DNA of 13,571 bases from Strigomonas culicis (Eukaryota > Euglenozoa > Kinetoplastea > Trypanosomatida > Trypanosomatidae): NCBI GenBank assembly GCA_000482145.1, contig AUXH01000528.1, positions 1-13,571 on the forward strand, in the 5' to 3' direction. Positions within the stretch are counted from its first letter, which is position 1, and each line of letters begins with the position of its first letter. A program made the position numbers and the translations under genes. Under the pieces are notes generated by a model, which was not told where the DNA came from, did not search any database, and saw nothing but the letters and a program-made list of their open reading frames with translations. Shown piece by piece: positions 1-6,627 of the stretch.

Positions 1-1158
1 CGGCGCGGGCGGTGCGTCGCGATCGAGCGCGGCGGGCCGCGGCGGCGGCGCGGCGGCGGCCGGCCGGTAGCAGCCCTCCGCGGGGGAGCTGTAGCACAGC
101 GTGAGCTCCGCGCCGGCCGCTATATCGCGCAGGGCAAAGACGTGCACGTAGGGCTGGTACAGCAGCGGGCCGGGGACGCCGGCCATGAGGTTGTCCAGCA
201 CGTCCAGCCCGCAGAAGCTGGCCGCCGTGCTCATCGTGTAGTGGCAGTTCGGCAGGGGGCAGTGGTCGAGCTTATCCACGACCGGCAGCAGCGTTGCCGC
301 GCCCTCGCGGCGCGAGAGCACGGCGCTGCACCACCACTTGTAGGCCGCGCCCGACGCACGCTGCTGCACGTAGGCCGTGAGCGGCGCCGCGCGCATCTCC
401 CGGTGGTAGAAGTCCCACAGCGCCCACGCCGGCGCCATCACGCCGTCGCCGTCCGCGGGCGGCCGTGGCAGCACGGCCTGCAGATCGGTCTCGCGAAGGA
501 AGGGGAGGTTGCGGCACGGCACGATGCTCTGCTGGAGGTAGCGCACGTAGTGGTGGTGCGGCGCCGCGGGGTCCTCCGCGGCGGCGAGCAGCTGCCCAAC
601 CAGCTCCTCCATGTGCATGAAGTAGGCCAGCACCGGGTCGTCCGTCGGCGGGGGCTGCGCCAGTAGCGCGGCCTCCGTCGGCAGGCTCAGCAGCAACAGG
701 CCGGCCGGCAGCGGCGCCGTCGCGTAGAAGCGGCTGCTGGCCGCCGCCGTCGCGGGGCGCTCGGCGGCGGGCGTCCCGGGCGGCGGACACAGCGTCACGA
801 GCGGCGACGGCAGCAGCCGCAGGTCCGCCATCGCGCCCCGCACAAACGCCGCGTCCTGGGCGCGCGGCGCGTAGACGCCGCGGCCCGCCACGCGCACCGG
901 CCGCGCCTCGCCGGCCAGCCAGCGCCGCGCGGTCGCCGCCTGCAGCCGCCCCCGCCACAGCCGCAGCGCCGCCGCGCCCATGCCGAGCTCACGACAGAAG
1001 AAGTCCAGCACCGCCTCGCCGGCGGCGTCGCTCGTCGGGTCCGGCGGAAAGGCCGGCGCGTGCGGCGGCGCGTGCGGCGGCGCGTACAGCCGCGCGAGAG
1101 TGGGCAGGCTGCAGTGGATGTGCTGGAGCAGCGGCGAGGGCGCGCGGCGGCCAGACAT
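1..1158 (-). CDS. SET-domain protein lysine methyltransferase (SETD3/SETD6/Rubisco-LSMT class), 3' end cut by window edge
   Basis: The frame opens with ATG at 1156-1158 and has no stop down to position 1, so 386 codons are visible and the C-terminus lies outside. Split-SET hallmarks appear in order. An N-terminal SET strand stands at about residues 142-160 (SRFYA, then a Leu-rich LLLLSLP). A helical insert follows, then WWCSAVLSRR at 275-284, the core PVVDKLDH at about 292-299, and the C-terminal SET strand with AAGAELTLCY at 347-356. Tyr356 corresponds to the conserved SET tyrosine. Family members methylate lysine (SETD3: an actin histidine) using S-adenosylmethionine, and many act on translation factors or ribosomal proteins; the substrate here is unknown. 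The usual Asn-His of the core motif reads Asp-His (298-299). The Rubis-type substrate-binding domain would lie beyond the edge. No in-frame ATG was seen upstream through the pyrimidine tract, and a splice acceptor lies 18 nt upstream, which supports this start. The fold is quite secure; activity and target are not. Confidence 0.85.
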   Translation of the reverse strand, partial: MSGRRAPSPLLQHIHCSLPTLARLYAPPHAPPHAPAFPPDPTSDAAGEAVLDFFCRELGMGAAALRLWRGRLQAATARRWLAGEARPVRVAGRGVYAPRAQDAAFVRGAMADLRLLPSPLVTLCPPPGTPAAERPATAAASSRFYATAPLPAGLLLLSLPTEAALLAQPPPTDDPVLAYFMHMEELVGQLLAAAEDPAAPHHHYVRYLQQSIVPCRNLPFLRETDLQAVLPRPPADGDGVMAPAWALWDFYHREMRAAPLTAYVQQRASGAAYKWWCSAVLSRREGAATLLPVVDKLDHCPLPNCHYTMSTAASFCGLDVLDNLMAGVPGPLLYQPYVHVFALRDIAAGAELTLCYSSPAEGCYRPAAAAPPPRPAALDRDAPPAP

Positions 1159-1175
1159 CGCGCGGCAGGCGACTC

Positions 1176-1176
1176 C

Positions 1177-1214
<38 letters not shown>

Positions 1215-1250
1215 TTGGGAGGGGAAAGAAAAAAAGAGAGAGGAAGTGAA
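1176..1250 (-). promoter_or_regulatory. Predicted spliced-leader acceptor for the SET gene
   Basis: On the minus strand a long pyrimidine tract (complement of the purine run at about 1217-1250) is followed by a (CA)14 repeat and then the first AG (plus 1176-1177), 18 nt before the ATG at 1158. There is no AG between tract and acceptor. This is the usual trypanosomatid layout of pyrimidine tract, first AG, short 5' UTR. The predicted 5' UTR is about 17 nt. Inferred from sequence only. Confidence 0.5.
1183..1210. repeat. (TG)14 / (CA)14 microsatellite
   Basis: Fourteen uninterrupted TG units on the plus strand, CA in the sense of transcription. They lie between the predicted pyrimidine tract and the AG acceptor of the SET gene. 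The repeat length is likely to vary between strains and would change the tract-to-AG distance. Confidence 0.95.
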
Positions 1251-1962
1251 AAAAAACGCAAGATGGTGGTAACAGACGCAAGAGACAACAAGAAGAGCAA
1301 AGGGGAGGGTGGACAAACGGTAAGAGACGAAGAAACAAAGGAAAAAACGGTCGCATGTGTATTGTTGTTATGGATGCTCACTTCAAGACTATGAGGCGCT
1401 TGGGCAGCAAAGGCGCCACCGGTGTACACATACAAAAGAGAAACTGCACTGGTATGTGTTTAATTAAATAGAGATGTGAAGGTTTCAAGTGTTGACAAAG
1501 GATTACCGCATTCGTAACGAATTGAAAAAGAAGAACAATTGTTATTATACATCCCTGATATACAGTTTTTTGTTTCTTTTCTTTTTTGTTTATTATTGTG
1601 TGCATTTGTATTTGTTTGCACATTTCTCTTCTGTTAATCCACTATGATTGCTCATTTATTTACTCTTGAGCATCGCCTGTTTTAGTTTTATAGAAAATGA
1701 TACCTACCAAAGAAGCTGTTTTTACTATTTACCGCTTCTTCTTTTTTTTCCGTTCCTGTTTGTGAAAGTATAGGCACTATAGACATACGTAGTCTTTGCT
1801 GCATTAGTCAGCCACAACGAAGTCGTGAACAGAATCACCTCGCAAGCACTGTTGTGTGTTTATACGCACGCGCGGGTGTACGTGCGACTGCTTACTGTCT
1901 ACGACGGAAGCGTGCCCGCCTCCGGTGGTGGGGAGAAGAAAGAGAGGAGTCCGTCCGCGTGG

Positions 1963-4170
1963 CTAGACGGCGGACGCGTAGGCGCCCTTCAGGGCCATCC
2001 ACACCACGTTCATGCACTGCCGCTCGCGGTCGCTCGTCACGCCCTGGTCGGTGAGTGGCACAGCCGGCGTGCCCTTTGCCTCGAGCAGCACCGCGGCGGC
2101 CTGGCAGCCCTCGTCCTTGAGCGCGCGCACCACCACCGCCGACAGAAACACCGCGCCCATGTACAGCCGTGCGGCGTAGCGACGCGCGGCCGGCACCGTG
2201 TCCTCCATCGCGGCCGCGAGCGGCGCGTAGGCGTCCTCGCCGGGCCGCGCGTCGGCCGCGGCGCCGCGGCGCTCGCCGGACGGAAAGAAGGGCTCGCGGA
2301 AGAGCAGTGTGGCGAGCGTGTTGCTGTCCCGCCACGCGATGACGACGTCGCGGCAGGCGCATTGCAGCGAGAGCTCCGCGGCGGCGAGCAGCGCGGTGCT
2401 GCCGATCAGCTCGCGCAGCACCGCGCGCTGGTAGTCCGTCTCCGCCTCCGTCCGGCACGGCCGCGTCGCGACGGCGACCGCGCAGAGGCTCAGGAAGTGC
2501 AGCGCGCACGGCCCGCGCAGCGGCGGGTCGTACGCGGTGCTCGCGGACGGGTGGCGGTAGAGCTGGACGCAGGTGCGCTGCAGCCGCGCGAGGTCGGCCT
2601 GCGCGGGGGCGGGCAGCGCGGCCAGCCCCGCGCCGGCGTCGCGCAGCAGCGCGGCGGTGTCCGGCGGGAACGGCACGTAGGCGGAGCGCAGGCCCCAGAA
2701 GAAGCCCGACGCCGTCCGCGCGAGCGCGTCGGTGGTGCCGACATTGCTCTCCATGAGTCCCTCCCGCATCGCGATGTAGCGCCGCGCGACGTCCTCGGGC
2801 GCACTGGTGATGAAGTGGTCCACCGCGGTGCCCGCCTCCTCGGCGGCCGCGTGCGGCCCGCGGCGCAGCACCAGCTCGCGCAGGTGCGCGTACGTGCCGC
2901 GCGTCAGCACCAGCGGCAGCGCGCCGCGCGCCAGGTGCAGCCGCACCTGGCGCGGCACGAAGAAGTCCGCCGCGGCGGTCGCGCCGAAGCTATCCGTCAG
3001 ACGGTTGACGCTCGTCGACGCCGCCGCGTCCTCGTCCAGGAAGCCGTAGGGCACCTCCACCAGCAGCCCGCTCGCGCCCGGTACGCGCTGGAACTCGTCC
3101 ACGGACGGCCACAGCCGCGCAAAGTGCGACGCGGCCGCGTCGTCGCGCTTGGCCGCCGGCGCCGCGTCCGGGCGGGCCGCGAAGGTGAGCGACAGCGTGG
3201 CGCCCGCGGGGACCGCAACCGCGACCGCGAAGGCGGCGTGGGCGCCCTCCTCCGCGGCCGGCAGCGGCACGGCGACGTCGGTGGGCGAGGCCGCACCGCC
3301 GGGGACGAGGTGCACCGCCGCGGTGCGGCGCGCGCCGTCCGTCTGCCACGCGTCGGCGGCGAGCGCCCACAGCGCCGGCGCCTCCGCCGCGACTTCCTGC
3401 AGCACCTGGCGCGCGAAGGCCCCGCGGCGGCCCTTGGTGCCACCGCGCAGGAGCGCCGGCGCGACGCGCACGAGCCGCACGACGGGAGGCAGCTGGTCCA
3501 GCGCCACCGCCGCCGGCGCCGTCAGCTCCGCGCGGAGGTGCAGGCCGCCAGCCTCACCGTCCGCGTGCGCGGCGGCGGCGGTGTACAGCAGGTGGCCCCA
3601 GACGCCCTGCCACGGGCCGGCGGCGAGGCGGCCGTCGCGGGCCTCCACCAGCAGCGGCGCCGGGCGCGCGGCCGCGGACGGCTCCGCCTCCGCCGGGGCC
3701 TCGCCCTCCGCCGCGGCGGCGTCGGCGCCGTCCGTGGCGGCGATGAAGGGGCCGTTGCAGAGCCGCGCGGCGGCCGCACCGCCGCGCGGCGCGCAGCCGC
3801 AGCGCGCGCGCTGGCGGCCCAGCTGCAGCCGCGCCTCCGCGATCTTCTCCGCGAACACGGCGTCGCCGAGTGCGGCGGCCGTCGCGCGGAAGCTGTCGCC
3901 GACGAAGAGCCGCACGAGCTCCGCGAGCAGATCACGCAGCTGCATGTCGGGCCGCCACTCGCCCGCGCCGCCGTAGGAGAAGAAGACCGTGTTGGCCTGC
4001 CCGCCCGCGGAAACGACGAGCGATGGGTGCGGCATGTACGCGACCGCGTGCACCGCCGGTGCACAGAAGGGGTACGTCTCGGGCACACTCATGACGAAGT
4101 GCACGAGCTGGCCTGCCAGCGGCCCGTCACACGGGCTGAGGTCAAGGTGCCACTGCGCGCCGGCGTCCCC
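1963..4170 (-). CDS. UBC-fold (inactive E2-like) protein, C-terminal part; lies one frame off from its N-terminal part
   Basis: This frame ends with a stop at 1963-1965 and carries about 735 codons of consistent GC3-rich coding sequence, but it has no ATG of its own at the right place. The first in-frame ATG (4092) would fall inside the domain. Its first about 90 residues are the body of a ubiquitin-conjugating-enzyme fold: GAQWHLDLSP, then VPETYPFCAP, the HPS triplet (plus 4021-4029), EWRPDM, then helix LRDLLAELVRLF. The YPFxxP and HP[N/S] signatures are E2 hallmarks, but the position of the catalytic Cys reads Phe (NTVFFSY), so it should not form a thioester. The start of the same fold is in the other frame (5912-4089), hence one gene with a frameshift near 4167-4171. 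The remaining roughly 600 residues are Ala-rich mixed alpha/beta sequence ending WMALKGAYASAV, and I do not recognise them. Role unknown; a ubiquitin-binding or scaffolding role is only a guess. Confidence 0.7.
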   Translation of the reverse strand, partial: GDAGAQWHLDLSPCDGPLAGQLVHFVMSVPETYPFCAPAVHAVAYMPHPSLVVSAGGQANTVFFSYGGAGEWRPDMQLRDLLAELVRLFVGDSFRATAAALGDAVFAEKIAEARLQLGRQRARCGCAPRGGAAAARLCNGPFIAATDGADAAAAEGEAPAEAEPSAAARPAPLLVEARDGRLAAGPWQGVWGHLLYTAAAAHADGEAGGLHLRAELTAPAAVALDQLPPVVRLVRVAPALLRGGTKGRRGAFARQVLQEVAAEAPALWALAADAWQTDGARRTAAVHLVPGGAASPTDVAVPLPAAEEGAHAAFAVAVAVPAGATLSLTFAARPDAAPAAKRDDAAASHFARLWPSVDEFQRVPGASGLLVEVPYGFLDEDAAASTSVNRLTDSFGATAAADFFVPRQVRLHLARGALPLVLTRGTYAHLRELVLRRGPHAAAEEAGTAVDHFITSAPEDVARRYIAMREGLMESNVGTTDALARTASGFFWGLRSAYVPFPPDTAALLRDAGAGLAALPAPAQADLARLQRTCVQLYRHPSASTAYDPPLRGPCALHFLSLCAVAVATRPCRTEAETDYQRAVLRELIGSTALLAAAELSLQCACRDVVIAWRDSNTLATLLFREPFFPSGERRGAAADARPGEDAYAPLAAAMEDTVPAARRYAARLYMGAVFLSAVVVRALKDEGCQAAAVLLEAKGTPAVPLTDQGVTSDRERQCMNVVWMALKGAYASAV

Positions 4171-5912
4171 CGCGCGCCGCCGCCGCACCAGTGCACGTCC
4201 AGCTGCGGCACCGGGTCCTCCGCCAGCAGCGCCCACTCGCGCTGCAGGCGCTCCTCCAGAAAGGACGGCGACGCGCTGCGAGGGGGGGCGGCCGCGGCCG
4301 GCGCCGGGGCCGCCAGGCAGAGGTTGTAGCGACAGTAGGCGAGCGGCGCGGCCTCCTCGACGAGGGAGGGTACGTCGCTCGCCGCCGCCGGCTCTGGCGT
4401 TGCGCGAGCTGAGCCGGCGGCGAGCGCCTCTGGGGCGTCCTCCGCGGGCACCCTGCCCACGCAGAGCGTGCGGAACGCGTCCAGCGTCAGCACGTCCTTC
4501 ACGTACTTGAGGCGCTGGTACGGCGTGCCGGGCGTCGTCGTGATGCGCATCGGCGGCACCGCCTCCACCTCCGGCTCTGGCGCCTCCTCCTCGGCCACCT
4601 CCGGTTCCTCCTCCGGCTCTGGCTCCGGCTCAGAGGGCGCCCCCTCCGCGGCGGCCGCCTCCGGATCCGCTGCCGGCTCCGCCGGCGCGTCGCTGTTGCG
4701 CTCCCACACGTTGTCGGGCTCCTCACCCGGTGTGCGGTGCGGCCACTCGGGGTCCGGCTCCGCCGCCTCCTCCGGGGCAGGCGACGGGATGGCGGGCGTC
4801 TCCGCGGTCACAGAGGCAGTGGCAGACGCCGCCGCAGCCGCCGCGGCGGCCGCAGCAGCAGCAGCGGCAGCGGCAGCGGTGGCGGCGGCGGCGGCGGCGG
4901 CGGCCGTGGCGGCGGCCGTGGCGGCGGCAGCGGCTGCTGCCGCTGCCGCCTTCTCCGCATCCGCCTTCCCCTGCGCCTCCCGCGCGACCGCCTCCTCGGA
5001 GGCCGCGCGCTGCTGCAGCACCTCGGTCAGCTTCTTCGTGGCGGACTTGCGGACGCGGTGCTCCTCGCGCTTGATGGCGGACGCGACCTGGTTCACCTGC
5101 TTCCGCAGCTCCGGCAGCCGCTCGATCTGGCTGAGCTGCGCCTTAGAGGGCGTCCGCACGCCCCCGGAGACGATCTGCTTCTTGACCTGGTTCGCCGCGT
5201 CCAGCTTGCGCTTCACCTCGGCGCACTCCTCGGCGAGGTCGGTGAGCGTGGAGACGGAGTAGCTCGCGTACTCATCGAGCACCTCCTCGCGCCGCGACTC
5301 CGGCAGGGGCAGCAGCAGCGCCACGAGCTGCTCCTCCCCCTCGATCGCCGTCACGTCCACATCCTCCGCCGCGGCGGAGGCGGTCGGCTCCGGCGACGCG
5401 GGGGGGTGGCTGCGGCCGCGCGGCGGCTTCGCCAGGGACGCGGCCCGCTCCGGCTGCTCCGGCGTCGCGAGGACGGGGGCGAGCGTCATGCGCTCCGGCG
5501 ACGGCGACGGCAGCGGCGACGGCTGCGGCTCGCCGTCCGCCTCCCCGTCCGCGTCGCCGTCGCGCGCCTTCGCGCGGCGGCGGCGCGCGCGCCGCGACCC
5601 GCCCTGGCCGACCACGACCGCCGCGACGCCGGTCGCCGAGACGACAAGCTGGCCGGCGCCGGCCGCGGTGGCGGCGGACACGGCCGCGGCGCTGTGCCGC
5701 TCCGGCGGCAGGCGGCCCTTGCGGAGCTCGGCGAGGTCCTCCAGCCACAGCGGGAAGAGGTCGAGTTCCGACTGCTGCTCGTGGTTCAGCGACGCCAGCG
5801 GCACGGCGCCGCTTTGCACTTGAGTGTACAACGGCCGCACGCGCTCCACGAGGCTGCGCATGTGCCGGTACTGCTCCGCCACGCGGTGGGCGTCGAGCGC
5901 GGTGCTGGTCAT
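4089..5912 (-). CDS. UBC-fold protein, N-terminal part: coiled coil, poly-Ala, acidic linker and first part of the UBC domain
   Basis: ATG at 5910-5912, 12 nt downstream of a very good splice acceptor, supports this start. The frame as it stands encodes 607 residues. In order: a helical N-terminus (1-70); a basic and Pro/Ser-rich linker (105-180); a coiled-coil-like charged region (about 185-320, with many Glu/Lys/Arg and heptad-spaced Leu); a nearly pure Ala tract (322-363); an acidic Glu/Pro linker (about 375-455); a short conserved-looking helix (467-485); and from about 548 the first helix and strand of a UBC fold (SFLEERLQREW, then VPQLDVHW). After residue about 580 the frame degenerates into about 25 unrelated residues and stops at 4089-4091, whereas the rest of the fold continues in the frame of 4170-1963. 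I therefore read 5912-1963 as one gene of about 1,315 codons. Two separate genes overlapping here would leave no room for the trans-splicing signals that trypanosomatid genes need. Confidence 0.75.
   Translation of the reverse strand: MTSTALDAHRVAEQYRHMRSLVERVRPLYTQVQSGAVPLASLNHEQQSELDLFPLWLEDLAELRKGRLPPERHSAAAVSAATAAGAGQLVVSATGVAAVVVGQGGSRRARRRRAKARDGDADGEADGEPQPSPLPSPSPERMTLAPVLATPEQPERAASLAKPPRGRSHPPASPEPTASAAAEDVDVTAIEGEEQLVALLLPLPESRREEVLDEYASYSVSTLTDLAEECAEVKRKLDAANQVKKQIVSGGVRTPSKAQLSQIERLPELRKQVNQVASAIKREEHRVRKSATKKLTEVLQQRAASEEAVAREAQGKADAEKAAAAAAAAAATAAATAAAAAAAATAAAAAAAAAAAAAAAAASATASVTAETPAIPSPAPEEAAEPDPEWPHRTPGEEPDNVWERNSDAPAEPAADPEAAAAEGAPSEPEPEPEEEPEVAEEEAPEPEVEAVPPMRITTTPGTPYQRLKYVKDVLTLDAFRTLCVGRVPAEDAPEALAAGSARATPEPAAASDVPSLVEEAAPLAYCRYNLCLAAPAPAAAAPPRSASPSFLEERLQREWALLAEDPVPQLDVHWCGGGARGTPARSGTLTSARVTGRWQASSCTSS
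4160..4192 (-). other. Frameshift junction inside the UBC-fold domain
   Basis: Frame 1 is convincing through VPQLDVHW (codons ending about 4184) and frame 2 from GAQWHLDLSP (from about 4160). Between them lies a run of five C on the plus strand (4167-4171; five G in the sense strand). One additional G in this run would join the two frames without a stop. This is a typical place for a sequencing or assembly error, or for a real one-base deletion. The zero-frame heptamer does not fit the canonical X_XXY_YYZ slippery pattern. Confidence 0.7.
4824..4949 (-). repeat. GCN-repeat tract encoding poly-Ala (residues 322-363)
   Basis: Forty-two codons encode Ala with only a few Thr interruptions. All of GCC, GCG, GCA and GCT are used, with runs of pure GCC and short GCT/GCA runs. 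It directly follows the charged helical region, so it may extend a helix or form a spacer between the coiled coil and the acidic linker. Mixed synonymous codons argue that the tract is maintained at protein level as well as grown by slippage. The same tract creates Gly/Arg-rich spurious frames on the other strand. Confidence 0.9.
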
Positions 5913-5923
5913 GGCGCTGGCAA

Positions 5924-5962
5924 CTAGGGACGAATAAAGAGAGAAAGCGCCAGCCGTGAGGA
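5924..5962 (-). promoter_or_regulatory. Predicted spliced-leader acceptor for the UBC-like gene
   Basis: In the sense of transcription a pyrimidine-rich stretch (CTTTCTCTCTTTATTCG) runs into CCCTAG. The AG is at plus 5924-5925, 12 nt before the ATG at 5912, giving an 11 nt 5' UTR. A second AG lies within the next 10 nt and is the nearest alternative. This is among the clearest acceptors in the window. Confidence 0.6.
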
Positions 5963-6202
5963 GGGGTGGACAGAAACGGTAGTGAAAGCGTTAGGACGTT
6001 ATTTGTCGGTTCCTCTCAGTGCACGTGAAGAAAAGAAGAACGGGAAGATAAAATAGAAGTGTGCTACTGGGGTTAATCAACTTACTTATATGTATATATA
6101 TGTGTGTATCTAGTGGGTTTCGTTTTCTTCCTTATTATTTTTAAATGGTCTCTCGTATGTTCGACCAATAAAAGTGATGCTATTGATGGAAGAGCAGAGA
6201 AA

Positions 6203-6220
6203 GAGAGAGAGAGAGAGAGA
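6203..6220. repeat. (GA)9 microsatellite
   Basis: Nine perfect GA units on the plus strand (TC in the sense of transcription), in a wider purine run starting near 6189. It forms a pyrimidine tract on the transcribed RNA about 280 nt upstream of the UBC-like acceptor. Confidence 0.9.
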
Positions 6221-6627
6221 ACGACCGTTTAAAGTAGAAAACAAAAACTATGAAGATGAGAGTTTGTATAACGCGCGTGACGGAGTAAAAAAAAAAAGAG
6301 GGAGGTAACAATTTGGCATATTATGTAGATGGCTGATGTGACGGTAAAGTCAGAGCCTACAATTATTTTTGTTGTTTTGCTTTATTTTTGTTTTTTTGTA
6401 AAGCTTCGCTGGCTGTTATTTTTTTATTTTATTATTATTTTGTTTTATTACTGTTTCACGTTTTCAACCTTCTGGAGTGTCCTGATTACTGTTATTATGT
6501 AATGGCTATAGAAGAAGAAAAAGAGACAGAACGATAGATATGGAAAAAGTGAGCGAATGACAACGAAAAAAAAAAAAGAGGTCTTCTCTCTTTCTTTTTT
6601 TTTTGACTTCATGAACCGCGTGCGTGG

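Larger units (their letters stand above)
1159..1962. other. Intergenic region between the UBC-like gene and the SET gene
   Basis: About 800 bp with base composition strikingly different from the genes on either side: AT-rich, with poly-T/poly-A runs. In the sense of transcription it should hold the 3' UTR and polyadenylation region of the UBC-like gene (1962 leftward to roughly 1300) and the splice-acceptor region of the SET gene (1300-1159). Short open frames here (for example minus 1623-1378) are low-complexity and lack coding composition. I see no tRNA or other RNA gene. Confidence 0.7.
5913..6627. other. Intergenic region between prolyl-tRNA synthetase and the UBC-like gene
   Basis: About 715 bp, AT-rich, with a TA/TG-rich stretch (about 6087-6109), a (GA)9 repeat (6203-6220), an A11 run near 6290, and long T/A-rich stretches at 6360-6450 and 6565-6605. 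Read leftward it should contain the synthetase 3' UTR and polyadenylation zone, then the splice-acceptor region of the next gene. The pyrimidine tract used for that acceptor lies at about 5930-5965. No credible ORF or RNA gene was seen. Confidence 0.7.

Noticed and set aside
1378..1623. An 81-codon minus-strand frame between the UBC-like and SET genes
   Set aside because: AT-rich composition, no splice-acceptor arrangement of its own, no similarity that I can recognise.
4160..4192. Programmed -1 ribosomal frameshifting to join the two halves of the UBC-like gene
   Set aside because: The zero-frame heptamer is not X_XXY_YYZ and I see no clear stimulatory structure; a one-base indel in the C5 run is simpler.
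1825..4329. An 834-codon open frame on the plus strand opposite the UBC-like gene
   Set aside because: It begins with GTG, is dominated by Arg/His/Gly/Ala, and mirrors the GC3-rich minus-strand gene. Long antisense frames are a known artefact of such composition.
4737..5927. A 396-codon Arg/Gly/Leu-rich plus-strand frame
   Set aside because: Shadow of the N-terminal half of the UBC-like gene; it crosses the Ala tract as Gly/Arg repeats.
5913..6627. Possible tRNA or small RNA gene in the AT-rich gaps
   Set aside because: Looked for B-box-like sequence and cloverleaf pairing by eye here and in the other gaps; nothing convincing.
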